NCBI RefSeq assembly: GCF_039793925.1 | Contig: NZ_JBAMME010000358.1 | Location: 11,044-75,043 of the forward strand | DNA length: 64,000 nucleotides | Reading direction: 5' to 3' | Origin: Thermogutta sp039793925 | GTDB taxonomy: Bacteria > Planctomycetota > Planctomycetia > Pirellulales > Thermoguttaceae | Shown here: positions 7,823 to 16,830 of the stretch, piece after piece | Layout: every line of letters starts with the position of its first letter | Numbering within the stretch: position 1 is the first letter of the stretch | Notes under the pieces: model-generated | Database searches by the model: none | The model's input: only the letters and a program-made list of their open reading frames with translations | Told to the model about the DNA's origin: nothing | Program-made: the position numbers and the translations under genes

Positions 7823-8938
7823 TCAACGGACACCCGCGGTTCGCGAGAGGAAATGCTCTTCCACATACTGTGTGATGAGCCGGGCACCGTCAGGCAGGGA
7901 AAACTGTCGGTCTACATTGCCTTCGACAAAGGCGACTTTGTTCATCCCATAAACGTCGGAAGTGGCCTCATCCTGGCCCAGCACATATCCGCCCGCTCTG
8001 CGAATGGCGCGACAGCCATCGGCGCCATCGCGGCCCATTCCCGTCATGATGACCCCCAGCACCCGTTTGCCGTACACTTCCGCCACGCTGTTCATCATCA
8101 CATCCACCGAAGGTTTATGTCCGCTGACCGGCTCTCCATCGAATACGCGGATTCTTACCACCGGTGGGCGTCCGGAGACAGCCATATGAGATCCCCCCGG
8201 TGCCACATAAGCGTGGTTCGGTCGGACCACCTCGCCGGATTCTGCCTCTTTGACCGTCAGTGCACTGACGGAATTGAGCCGCCACGCAAAAGGCTTGGTG
8301 AACTGCGGCGGCATGTGCTGTACCACAAAAATGGGAGGCATCGGCGGCTTGAGTTCTCGAAACAGGGCGGTCAACGCGGGCGGTCCACCTGTGGAAATCC
8401 CGATGGCCACACACGCATCGCGAAGCTGCGGGCAATCGCTGTCGTCCTTGGCGGCAAGAGGTTTCACGGCTGACGGGACAATGGCCGTCGCCTGCAACCG
8501 TTGTCGGCGAAGCCGGATGATTCGTGCAACGTCACAGGCGGCAGCAAACCGCACCTTACGAACCAGTTCGATCCCAAAAGACTTCCCAACCGCCGCAGCA
8601 CTGCTCGGTTTTGTGACGTAATCCACGGCACCGCGTTCCAGGGCATCCAAAGTGATGGCGGCCCCGGCCTGCGTCAACGAGCTGACCATAATCACCGCGA
8701 CCGGACGCTTGGAGACAAGGGCATCCAGCACGCTCAGACCATCCATGCCGGGCATCTGAATATCCAGCGTCACCACGTCCGGCTGCAGCTCGTCCGCTAA
8801 TCGCAGGCCGCTACGTCCGTCCGGTGCCATTCCCACCACCTCCATGTCGGATGCGGATGAGAGCACATCGCTAATCAACTGCCGCATAACCAGCGAGTCA
8901 TCCACCACAAGAACTTTGATACGGGGTTTACTCAGCAT
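7823..8938 (-). CDS. cheB: Chemotaxis response regulator protein-glutamate methylesterase CheB
   Basis: CheB removes methyl groups from (and deamidates) glutamyl residues of chemoreceptors. Residues 8-125 are a complete receiver domain with Asp13/Asp14, phospho-acceptor Asp59 (TLDIQMPGMDG) and the lysine of DYVTKP. Residues about 180-365 are the esterase domain with all three catalytic residues in their motifs: Ser in GISTGGP, His in VQHMP, Asp in MTGMGRDG. The length of 371 is normal. No cheA, cheR, cheW or receptor gene is in the window, so its partners must be elsewhere. It ends in a convergent arrangement with the glycosyltransferase gene, 84 bases away. Confidence 0.95.
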   Translation of the reverse strand: MLSKPRIKVLVVDDSLVMRQLISDVLSSASDMEVVGMAPDGRSGLRLADELQPDVVTLDIQMPGMDGLSVLDALVSKRPVAVIMVSSLTQAGAAITLDALERGAVDYVTKPSSAAAVGKSFGIELVRKVRFAAACDVARIIRLRRQRLQATAIVPSAVKPLAAKDDSDCPQLRDACVAIGISTGGPPALTALFRELKPPMPPIFVVQHMPPQFTKPFAWRLNSVSALTVKEAESGEVVRPNHAYVAPGGSHMAVSGRPPVVRIRVFDGEPVSGHKPSVDVMMNSVAEVYGKRVLGVIMTGMGRDGADGCRAIRRAGGYVLGQDEATSDVYGMNKVAFVEGNVDRQFSLPDGARLITQYVEEHFLSRTAGVR

Positions 8939-9165
8939 TGCTCTGTGTCCTGCTTCAGTTTCTCCGGTCGCCGGTTGTTACATTCGCTCAGGACGAACAT
9001 GGCCGCTCGTGAGAGACGTCGTGGCCGGGCCGCGGTCCCACTCACGTGGTACCATGGTCACCGTCAAAAATATGGCATTTTCTCCGGCGGAGTATAGGCA
9101 GAATTGATCCACAAAGCCGATACATGCGTTACGATCGGAACCGCAAAAGTTACAGTGGGGTCCAA

Positions 9166-10434
9166 TTATGCAAGTCGGAAAAGTTTTCGCAGCGCTTCGA
9201 GAAGCTCGTGCGGAGAACTGGCGTGCGAATGCTCGTGAAGAGACGCCAGAGGCGGATGCAGCAACTTGGCCACAAGTCGATCGAAGCTCTTTTGGATTTC
9301 GGCCTTCAATTGCGGATCAAGGTTTGGATACTTTTGCCAGAGGCGCCGCAATTCGTCTTCCTTTACAGCGTCCCATTCTGCCCGCAACCGCTGGATGACA
9401 GGCGTGGCCGCACGCCGATACAAGGTGTTCAGTAGTGCGGAAACCTCCTGTTCCACGATGGCGTAGGCGTGCGGAAGCTCGCGATCCCGGGCTTCCCGAT
9501 TTTTCTGACACACCTCCTGCAGGTCATCCAGGCAGTAAAGATAGACGCCCGGAATGTCGCCCACACTCGGTTCAAAATCTCGCGGGAGAGCCAGATCCAG
9601 GACAAACAGCGGGCGTTCCGGTCGGGAGGCCATGACAGGCACCACAGTCTCCCGCCTCACAATGGGTTCTGAGGATCCCGTGGTACTGATCACCACATCC
9701 GCCTCCCGCAGCGCGTTCCCCAATTCATCCCAAAGACGGGCCTCACCTTCCCATCGGGCGGCCAGCTCTTGCGCCCGTTCGAAACGTCGGTTGATGACGA
9801 TGATTCGCCGAGCGCCTTCCTCGCGCAGGTAGCGAAGGGTTTCCTCGGCCATCTCCCCCGCCCCAATCACCAGAGTAACTTTATCCTCGAAATGCTCAAA
9901 AATTGCCCGGGCAAATTCGGCTACCGCGATACTGGGAATACTCACGCGACGCTGCTGGATGGAAGTTTCCGAGGCTATCCGTCGTGCCGCTTTGAGGGCG
10001 TACTGAAACGTCTGGTGGAAAATTGCCCCCACCATCTCGTGATCGACGGCGATTTGATAAGCTTGCTTAACCTGGTTGAGAATTTGGGGTTCCCCGAGCA
10101 CCATGCTGTCCAGTCCGGCAGCGACACGAAAGAGATGCCGCACCGCATCATCCAGATCATACGTGTAAAAAAAGCGTTCCCATTCCTCGTGCTCCTGTCC
10201 ACGCGAACTGACAATAAAATCGATCGTTTCGGCGACGGGCGGCAGAGGATACGTGTCACTGGCCAGATAAAGCTCCACGCGATTGCATGTGGAGAGCAGC
10301 ACAACTTCCGTGGGTCCCTTTTGCTCTCGCCACGCCTTCAAAACATCGGGCACCTCCTGGAGTCCGAAGGCCAGTTTCTCCCGGATCTCCAGGGGTGTCG
10401 TGCGATGACTGCATCCAACGACCCGAATATGCAT
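9166..10434 (-). CDS. hemA: Glutamyl-tRNA reductase
   Basis: First enzyme of the C5 tetrapyrrole pathway: NADPH reduces glutamyl-tRNA to glutamate-1-semialdehyde. The N-terminus MHIRVVGCSHRTTP and the catalytic Cys50 in STCNRVE match the family exactly. The NADPH-binding domain (VIGAGEMAEETLRYL) and the C-terminal dimerisation helix follow, for 422 residues. An upstream in-frame GTG at 10467 would add 11 residues with no support from the family, so ATG 10434 is preferred although no strong Shine-Dalgarno is visible. It directly follows the hemX-like gene, the usual hemX-hemA pair; 227 bases separate it from cheB. Confidence 0.96.
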   Translation of the reverse strand: MHIRVVGCSHRTTPLEIREKLAFGLQEVPDVLKAWREQKGPTEVVLLSTCNRVELYLASDTYPLPPVAETIDFIVSSRGQEHEEWERFFYTYDLDDAVRHLFRVAAGLDSMVLGEPQILNQVKQAYQIAVDHEMVGAIFHQTFQYALKAARRIASETSIQQRRVSIPSIAVAEFARAIFEHFEDKVTLVIGAGEMAEETLRYLREEGARRIIVINRRFERAQELAARWEGEARLWDELGNALREADVVISTTGSSEPIVRRETVVPVMASRPERPLFVLDLALPRDFEPSVGDIPGVYLYCLDDLQEVCQKNREARDRELPHAYAIVEQEVSALLNTLYRRAATPVIQRLRAEWDAVKEDELRRLWQKYPNLDPQLKAEIQKSFDRLVAKLLHPPLASLHEHSHASSPHELLEALRKLFRLA

Positions 10435-10476
10435 GATGATCTTAAAAGTTGACAAATTCGATGTCACACCGAAAGT

Positions 10477-11427
10477 TTATTGATGTACCTGCGGGCCATC
10501 GGCGCTCGTCTGATCTGGTGAGGCTATCCCCCGTATCTCCGCAGGTCTTTTGCCGCCTGGGACGGCATGCAATGCGGTCCCCCGTGGACGCCCGTGCTGC
10601 GTTATCCCCATGGCGGCCAGAATGAGCACCACCAGCATGAACAGAAAGCTCACTGCAGTGAGGAAGACCACCCGACGTCCCTCACGCAGCGGTGGATAAA
10701 CCAGTCCCACAACCAGTGAGGCCCCCAGCCATAAGAACAATACCGAGGTCGCCACTACGACGGGATCACTCCAGGGAAGACGTTCCTGTGGCGCGGCCCC
10801 TTCGATGGCGTTGAGGAAAGCTCCCGAAAAAATCCCCACGGCGAGCATGGCCACGGCCAATCCCAGGGCATGCGTGTTGGCTTTCTGAGACCATTCCAAA
10901 CTGGGGAGAGTCCATCGAGCGGTTCGCAACGGTCGAGATTTCAGCCGCCGCACCTGGCCGAGGTACATTAATCCCGCCACAAAAGCCACCGAAACAGCAA
11001 GCACCGCCAAAAGAAGTGACGCGCCGTGAATAAAGCCCCATACCCGGGAAGCGGCATGCCGGGCAAAAGGCAGCGGATCCCCCCAGAAATACCCCACTAC
11101 GATCAGAAACAGCACCGGAGGAAGTAAGAACAAACCGAAAGGCGTTTTGGGGCGAAGTATCATCCAAATCAGGCACACCACCGCTAATCCCCAGGCAATC
11201 CCGTAGTACCAATCCTGCCGTACAGACAGCGGCGTGCCCCCCGATTGTGATTGTTCGAAAAACGTCACCCCCCGGTAAGCCAGCCAGACGGTATGCAGGA
11301 GCAATCCCGCCACCAGAAACCCGATGGCCAGGCCCGGTTGAATCCGCGATCCACGAAGCCGGAGCCACTCTGTGCCGATGACGGCCGCGTAGGCCAGCGC
11401 CATGCACATCAGCAAAACTTCCATCAT
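10477..11427 (-). CDS. HemX/CcsA-family cytochrome c assembly-like membrane protein
   Basis: A polytopic protein of 316 residues with about eight helices. Histidines sit in RVWGFIHGASLL and QKANTHALGL, the positions used for haem contact in the CcsA/HemX family. The tryptophan-rich WWD motif of true CcsA/CcmC is not evident, which fits HemX, a protein thought to control the level of HemA. The gene lies immediately upstream of hemA (43 bases to the chosen hemA start). The last 40 residues are polar and cytoplasmic. CcsA remains the alternative. Confidence 0.85.
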   Translation of the reverse strand: MMEVLLMCMALAYAAVIGTEWLRLRGSRIQPGLAIGFLVAGLLLHTVWLAYRGVTFFEQSQSGGTPLSVRQDWYYGIAWGLAVVCLIWMILRPKTPFGLFLLPPVLFLIVVGYFWGDPLPFARHAASRVWGFIHGASLLLAVLAVSVAFVAGLMYLGQVRRLKSRPLRTARWTLPSLEWSQKANTHALGLAVAMLAVGIFSGAFLNAIEGAAPQERLPWSDPVVVATSVLFLWLGASLVVGLVYPPLREGRRVVFLTAVSFLFMLVVLILAAMGITQHGRPRGTALHAVPGGKRPAEIRGIASPDQTSADGPQVHQ

Positions 11428-11536
11428 AGGCTCAATGGTTTTTCTGACAGGATGTGTTGGAGAAAGGGGTTTCCCCGTCCCATCTATAGGGCTTGCTTCC
11501 CGTAGACCGCCGGGCGGGCTGTAAGCCTACAGTGAA

Positions 11537-12658
11537 TCAGCCATCTCCGACCGGCGCCGAGGATTTCTCCTGGTCGTCGGGTATGCTTTCATGATTTCCT
11601 GAATCTGGCTCCAATCCCCATTCTTTCAGCTTTTTGCGCAGGGTATTGCGATTGAGCCCAAGTTGCGCTGCGGCCTTAATCTGAACATGATGACAGCGAT
11701 CCATGACCTGGAGGATCAATTCGCGTTCGACCCGTCCCACAATCTCTTCATAAAGATTTCCCTTTCCCGGGGCAAACTGGATCAGCGCGGTTGAGACCAG
11801 ATCCCTAATCATCCGGTCGAGATTTCGTCGACGATAACCCAGCCGTGGTGATTGCCTTCCGACAACGGCGTCCGGCAAAAGATCGCAGGTGATCTCATCA
11901 CCTGGTGCCAGAATCACAGCGCGTTCGATGTAATTCTGCAACTCGCGGACATTTCCCGGCCAGTCGTATGCCTGGAGTGCCCGCATCGCGTCCGGATGAA
12001 CAAACGGGACATGTCGCCGGTTCTTTTCGTTGTACAAGCGCAGAAAATGCCCCACCAGTTCCGGGATATCTTCGCGTCTTTCCCGCAGTGGGGGAAGATA
12101 AACCGTCACCACGTTGAGCCGATAGTAAAGGTCCTCGCGAAATCTTCCTGCTTCCACTTCTTCCAACAGATCACGGTTGCTGGCAGCGATGACACGGACA
12201 TCAACCTGGATCGTCCGCGTATCACCGACCCGTTCAAACTCGTGCTGTTGTAACACGCGGAGCAGCTTAACCTGAAGCTTCGCTGTGGTCGAGTCGATTT
12301 CATCCAAAAAGATCGTACCGGTGTGGGCTGCCTCGAATCTTCCGGTCCGGTTCTCGACAGCACCTGTGAAAGCCCCTCGCACGTGGCCAAAAAGCTCGCT
12401 TTCCAAAAGGCCTTCCGGAAGGGCTCCACAATTCACCCGGATGTACGGTCCCCCTCGTCGAGGGCTGAGCTGGTGGATGGCCTTGGCGATCAGCTCCTTC
12501 CCCGTCCCCGTCTCGCCCAAAATAAGGACGGAGGCATCGGAATTCGCCACCCGCCGAACAAGTCGGTACACTTCCCGCATGGCTGGGGAAGAGCCGATGA
12601 TCTCGGGTAAGGGAGGCGAATCGTCGGCCCCGGAAAATGGGGGGATCCTGGAACTCAT
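11537..12658 (-). CDS. Sigma54-interacting AAA+ activator with Fis-type HTH, no receiver domain
   Basis: NtrC-type central domain: Walker A GETGTGKE near residue 47, the sigma54-contact loop GAFTGA near residue 95, Walker B TIFLDEID, and the arginine-finger region FREDLYYRLNV. It ends with a Fis-like helix-turn-helix (KAAAQLGLNRNTLRKKL), total 373 residues. Only about 20 residues precede the AAA+ domain, so there is no receiver or sensor domain; control must come from a partner protein or from expression level. No sigma54-type promoter (TGGCAC-N5-TTGC) was noticed in the window. It may pair with the soluble histidine kinase at 50910 only in a broad functional sense; they are not linked. Confidence 0.93.
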   Translation of the reverse strand: MSSRIPPFSGADDSPPLPEIIGSSPAMREVYRLVRRVANSDASVLILGETGTGKELIAKAIHQLSPRRGGPYIRVNCGALPEGLLESELFGHVRGAFTGAVENRTGRFEAAHTGTIFLDEIDSTTAKLQVKLLRVLQQHEFERVGDTRTIQVDVRVIAASNRDLLEEVEAGRFREDLYYRLNVVTVYLPPLRERREDIPELVGHFLRLYNEKNRRHVPFVHPDAMRALQAYDWPGNVRELQNYIERAVILAPGDEITCDLLPDAVVGRQSPRLGYRRRNLDRMIRDLVSTALIQFAPGKGNLYEEIVGRVERELILQVMDRCHHVQIKAAAQLGLNRNTLRKKLKEWGLEPDSGNHESIPDDQEKSSAPVGDG

Positions 12659-12795
12659 TCAGCGTCTGCTCCGCTAGTCTCCTTGCCAAGCGCGGCATTC
12701 TCTCAATCAAACTGTTATTGTACGCGGAACCGTTCCCAACGGGGATTCCTGACGGTCAGTCAGGCGATTCCTTCGTGCGTGGCAGGACGGACACT

Positions 12796-15120
12796 CTACG
12801 GGTTCAGTGCTGTCCCTGTTTCGCGGAGTCGCGCCGGAGTTTCAATACAATCGAGGATGAGTCCCAGGAGCTTCTGCACGGCCGGATCGCGGTGCGCGCT
12901 CTGATTGTATCGCTCGTACTGCCGAAGAATTTGGTCGGTCGTCAATTGCACCCCTCGTTTCTCAATAGCCTGTCGAAATCCCCCGAGGGCCTTCACGCGA
13001 AGTTCGAGCGGCCACTCCTCGCGACTGGCCGCTTCCACCAATTGGGTCTGCGCTCCCGGAGTCGCCAAACGGGCGAGAATCTCGATGGCCAGCATTTCCT
13101 GACCGGGCACCTCCAGAGCGGTCGTTGCGATTCGCTCCAGATCCGGGATGGATATCCCCTGCGGCAGACTCTCACAAAGAACAAGGATCCAGGTCAGCGC
13201 CTGCTTGGCCTGCTCGAGTCGCCGGGCCCCCGTCGTCCGATCGGCACCCTCCAAGCTGGCCACACGAGTAATCAATCCCGCCAGGTCCTCCGGGCTTTGC
13301 GGCGTTGCCACACTGATACTGACGGGAATCCTCTGGGCGACATGGTCGGCCCGCGGCAGCCACTCGCTCTCGGCATACAGTAGCACGGGGATCTGTGCCG
13401 TGTGCGCGTTCGACCGTAAACGCTGGAGTGTCAAATCCAATGGAGGACTTTGAATCGCGGCCGACACCAGAATCACCTCGCAGTCCGGCGACTGTGCCGC
13501 TATCCGCAGAAGATCGCCCCCTGTAGTGACGACCGCCACGCGACGAAACCCGATCGTTTTCAAGTAAGCAGCCAATTGCGCTCCCTGCGTCGGACTTGGT
13601 GCGGCCACCACAGCTTCGCGGGCCCCCGTTGCCCGTGCAAAATACATCAGTTCGTCCCACAGGTAACTGCTACCCCGAAACATGCCGCCCGGTGCCAACT
13701 GGAGAACTGCTTTCAAGGCAGCGAAACGCAGCGACCGATCAGCCGCTCGTGCTGCTCTCACAAGTGGGGGAATTGTCTTGGAGTTCAATACCGCGGGGTT
13801 CTTTTCCTCCGCCAACCACGCGATCGCCGCCCAGGCTCCAGCATTCCATCCCTGATCCAGGCACTGATCCAGCCAGCGGTTCATATCGTCGAGGGTGGGC
13901 TTCAAGAATGCCAACGCCTGGTCCACCTCCTGACGCACCGTGGTAAAATCATTCGTCGCATCAGTAGTTTCGGCCGGAGAATGATTACCCTCGTGCGCCG
14001 GCTGCATCGAATTTTCCGTCCACTCAACGCGATGCCCATAACCGAGTTTCTCGAGGGTCAGCACCGCCACCAGGTCGCGAAGTTGTGGATCGTCCTGTGA
14101 AACCGCCCAGGCGGCCTGAGCGAGATAGGCAGCTCGTTCCCTCCGCCACAGTTCATACGTCATTTGGCGAAGAACGACGGTGCCTGTCGCTGTGTCCCAT
14201 TGAAGAAGCGAGACCACCTCCCGCCCCAGCGGCACGGGCGATTTGATGACCACCTCTGCCTCACGAATCATGAGCCGCACCGAATCGCGGGCACTCGGCA
14301 TCGCTCCGACAAGGGCTTCCACCGCTGCTTTGGCTGCACCCCGGACCTCGACTCTACCCATCTCGCATGTGGCGGTGGCCAGCAGGAAGGGAACCGCCGA
14401 CTTTATCTGAAGGGCCGTTACGGCATGGATCGGCCCCAATTTCTTGTCTTCTGGCACAGACAACAAAAGGGAAATGACGGCCTCCTCTGAATCCGGTCGA
14501 AGGCGGGCAAGCACTGTTTCCACGCGCGGCCAGGCTGAAAAGCGGTTGGGATCCAGGAGAACACTAACCAGAGGAACGATAGCCGAAGTTCCAACCTCGA
14601 TGAGTTCCTCGGCAGCCTGGGCCCACCCCTCTCCCTTTTCCTCACACAGTTTATCCACCAGTGACTGGAGCCGGGATGGGTCGGTTCGAAATTGCCTCAC
14701 GGCATCAAACACCAGTTGGGCCAGTTGAGGGCCTTCGGGAGCCAGATCCGAGCGCGAAGCAAACTCAAAAAAGGGGGCCGAACCAAATTCCTGATGGAGC
14801 GCGTTGAGCGTGAGCGGATCGAGGGGACTGCTCACCACCTTCTGGAGCATCTGTTTGGCGAGATCCACCCGCCCGAGTTTCAAAAGCACGATTGCCGCCC
14901 GAACTCGCTCGCGGGGAGTCAATGGATTGGCCGCCAGAATGGCAGCGACTGCGGGATCTTCCAGTGGAGCCTCCTGCTCCTCGGTGGAAGCCTGATTCGC
15001 TTGCGGGGCCGGCCGGCCCGGTGGTTCGGCCTTCACTCCCGGTGTGGGAAATGCGAGTAGGCAGACTGCCGTCCCAGCAACGACAACACCCACCCATCGG
15101 AGCCGGCGGTGCTCACCCAT
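12796..15120 (-). CDS. Secreted HEAT-type repeat protein with an internal pseudo-receiver domain
   Basis: About 774 residues. The start at 15120 gives MGEHRRLRWVG then a hydrophobic stretch ending near VKA, a signal peptide; an in-frame start at 15135 adds five residues. Residues about 50-490 and 640-760 are helical and look like HEAT/armadillo repeats. Residues about 500-620 differ: alternating strands and helices in the order of a CheY-like receiver (VVAAPS, VAVVTT, EVILVSAAI, IPVLLYAE), but without the paired acids, the phospho-acceptor Asp or the Lys. No enzymatic function can be assigned. It follows argH on the same strand after 324 bases and has its own candidate promoter. Confidence 0.8.
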   Translation of the reverse strand: MGEHRRLRWVGVVVAGTAVCLLAFPTPGVKAEPPGRPAPQANQASTEEQEAPLEDPAVAAILAANPLTPRERVRAAIVLLKLGRVDLAKQMLQKVVSSPLDPLTLNALHQEFGSAPFFEFASRSDLAPEGPQLAQLVFDAVRQFRTDPSRLQSLVDKLCEEKGEGWAQAAEELIEVGTSAIVPLVSVLLDPNRFSAWPRVETVLARLRPDSEEAVISLLLSVPEDKKLGPIHAVTALQIKSAVPFLLATATCEMGRVEVRGAAKAAVEALVGAMPSARDSVRLMIREAEVVIKSPVPLGREVVSLLQWDTATGTVVLRQMTYELWRRERAAYLAQAAWAVSQDDPQLRDLVAVLTLEKLGYGHRVEWTENSMQPAHEGNHSPAETTDATNDFTTVRQEVDQALAFLKPTLDDMNRWLDQCLDQGWNAGAWAAIAWLAEEKNPAVLNSKTIPPLVRAARAADRSLRFAALKAVLQLAPGGMFRGSSYLWDELMYFARATGAREAVVAAPSPTQGAQLAAYLKTIGFRRVAVVTTGGDLLRIAAQSPDCEVILVSAAIQSPPLDLTLQRLRSNAHTAQIPVLLYAESEWLPRADHVAQRIPVSISVATPQSPEDLAGLITRVASLEGADRTTGARRLEQAKQALTWILVLCESLPQGISIPDLERIATTALEVPGQEMLAIEILARLATPGAQTQLVEAASREEWPLELRVKALGGFRQAIEKRGVQLTTDQILRQYERYNQSAHRDPAVQKLLGLILDCIETPARLRETGTALNP

Positions 15121-15252
15121 TCGCTCAACCCTCATCGATCCGATTCAGATCGCCTGTGTTTTACGGGCGGTCTTCTCAACGCATTCTGGAGGAGCCAGAA
15201 TGATCGCCCGGCATCCTACCCCGAAGGAGCAAATGCATTTCCCCTGCTTTCC

Positions 15253-15281
15253 ATGATAATTCACGCATCGACGGGTGTGAA
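15253..15281 (-). promoter_or_regulatory. Candidate promoter for the HEAT-type protein gene
   Basis: On the minus strand TTCACA (15281-15276), 17 bases, TATCAT (15258-15253), giving a start near 15246 and a leader of about 125 bases. The rest of the 324-base region 15121-15444 between this gene and argH shows nothing else I can name. Confidence 0.45.
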
Positions 15282-15444
15282 ATTTTTCCTTCGGCCGCGG
15301 GCGGGTTTCAGTACATTGATCCAGATCCCCAGAGTGACCCGGCGGGCCACAGCATCCGCCTGGGGAGATGCATATCGCACTTTCACTCGATTTGTTTCCG
15401 TGTCAAGCCTTGGCAGCCGAACGGTAAACCGTGATGCGCGGATG

Positions 15445-16830
15445 TTACGAGCGCTGGGCCAGTTTTTCCCTCCACCAGTCGATCTGCCGCCTCACCTCAT
15501 CGGGGGATGTTGACCCATAACTATGCATGGCTTGGACCGCATTTCGCACGCCGAGCACGCCATACACACGCGAATCCAAACTCGGTTCCACCGCTCGGAA
15601 GACATCCAGTGGCAGATCGGCCAGCCGACAGTTGCGATCCATGGCTTCGCGGACAAGCTGTCCCACCATCCCATGAGCAGTTCGCTGGGGAATTCCCCGC
15701 GAGACTAGATACTCCATCAATGTGGTGGCATCCAGGTGGCCTTCTTCCAGGCGAGCGTTAATTGCCTCGCGATTGAGCTGTGCGCCCCGAATGAGGGGCT
15801 CCGCCACCTGCAGGCAGCCCATCACTGTGTCGTAAGCATCGAAAACCGGTGGTTTGTCCTCCTGGAGATCTCGGTTGTAGGCCAGCGGCAAACCTTTGAG
15901 AAGCACCAACAGCGTCTGCAAGTCCCCAATTACCCGCGCGGTTTTACCGCGGATGAGTTCCAGAACGTCGGGATTCACCTTCTGCGGCATAATGGACGAG
16001 CCCGTGCAAAAACCCTCGGGTAACTTTAGAAATCCGTATTCGGTGGTGGACCAGAGGATCCATTCCTCCGCCCAGTGACTGAGGTGAACTGCCAGAAGGC
16101 TGAGCGCAAACACAAATTCCACAGCAAAATCGCGATCACTCGTGGCGTCGATGCTGTTGCGTGCCGGGCCGTCGAACCCCAGTTCTCGCGCCGTCATTTC
16201 GCGATCGATCGGCAAGCTCGTACCAGCGACCGCGGCCGAGCCCAGCGGACAGACATTCACCCGCTTTCGACAATCCACCAATCTTTCCACATCGCGTTCC
16301 AACTTTTCGCAATACGCCAACCAGTAGTGCGGTGCAAGGACAGGTTGGGCCCGCCGCAGGTGCGTATATCCGGGAAGGATGACGTCGAAATCAGTTTCGC
16401 AGCGATCAACGAACGCCGCTTGCACAGCTCGGATCCGGGGAATGAGCTCGTCGATCGCGTCCCGCACCCAAAGCCGAAAATCTGTCGCCACCTGATCGTT
16501 ACGGCTGCGTGCCGTGTGCAACTTTCGCCCCACATCACCCAGACGGTCGATGAGTGCCCTTTCAATGTGCATGTGGATGTCTTCCCACTCTTCCGAAAAG
16601 GGAAACCGACCGCTGGCAATCTCTTCCCGGATTTCCTGCAGGGCCGTGACGATCTGGTTTGCCTCATCCGGGGTGAGCAATCCCACCTGGGCCAGCATCC
16701 TAGCGTGGGCCATAGAACCCGCTATGTCCTGCTGATAGAGCCGCTGATCGAAGCTGATACTTTCCGTGAACCGTTCCACACGCCGATCTGTGGCTTCCCG
16801 GAACACACCACCCCAGGGTTTTTCTGTCAC
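15445..16830 (-). CDS. argH: Argininosuccinate lyase
   Basis: Last step of arginine synthesis: argininosuccinate to arginine and fumarate, in the cytoplasm. It has the fumarase/aspartase-superfamily signature GSSIMPQKVNPDV, the HTARSRNDQVATD substrate loop and the family N-terminus KPWGGVF; 461 residues is the normal length. It starts at GTG 16830, with GGAGG eight bases upstream, which settles the start. carB, which supplies carbamoyl phosphate to the same pathway, lies 780 bases away in the opposite direction. Confidence 0.97.
   Translation of the reverse strand: MTEKPWGGVFREATDRRVERFTESISFDQRLYQQDIAGSMAHARMLAQVGLLTPDEANQIVTALQEIREEIASGRFPFSEEWEDIHMHIERALIDRLGDVGRKLHTARSRNDQVATDFRLWVRDAIDELIPRIRAVQAAFVDRCETDFDVILPGYTHLRRAQPVLAPHYWLAYCEKLERDVERLVDCRKRVNVCPLGSAAVAGTSLPIDREMTARELGFDGPARNSIDATSDRDFAVEFVFALSLLAVHLSHWAEEWILWSTTEYGFLKLPEGFCTGSSIMPQKVNPDVLELIRGKTARVIGDLQTLLVLLKGLPLAYNRDLQEDKPPVFDAYDTVMGCLQVAEPLIRGAQLNREAINARLEEGHLDATTLMEYLVSRGIPQRTAHGMVGQLVREAMDRNCRLADLPLDVFRAVEPSLDSRVYGVLGVRNAVQAMHSYGSTSPDEVRRQIDWWREKLAQRS

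Noticed and set aside
9769..10452. 227-codon plus-strand frame opposite hemA
   Set aside because: Lies entirely within hemA on the other strand and shows no family features.
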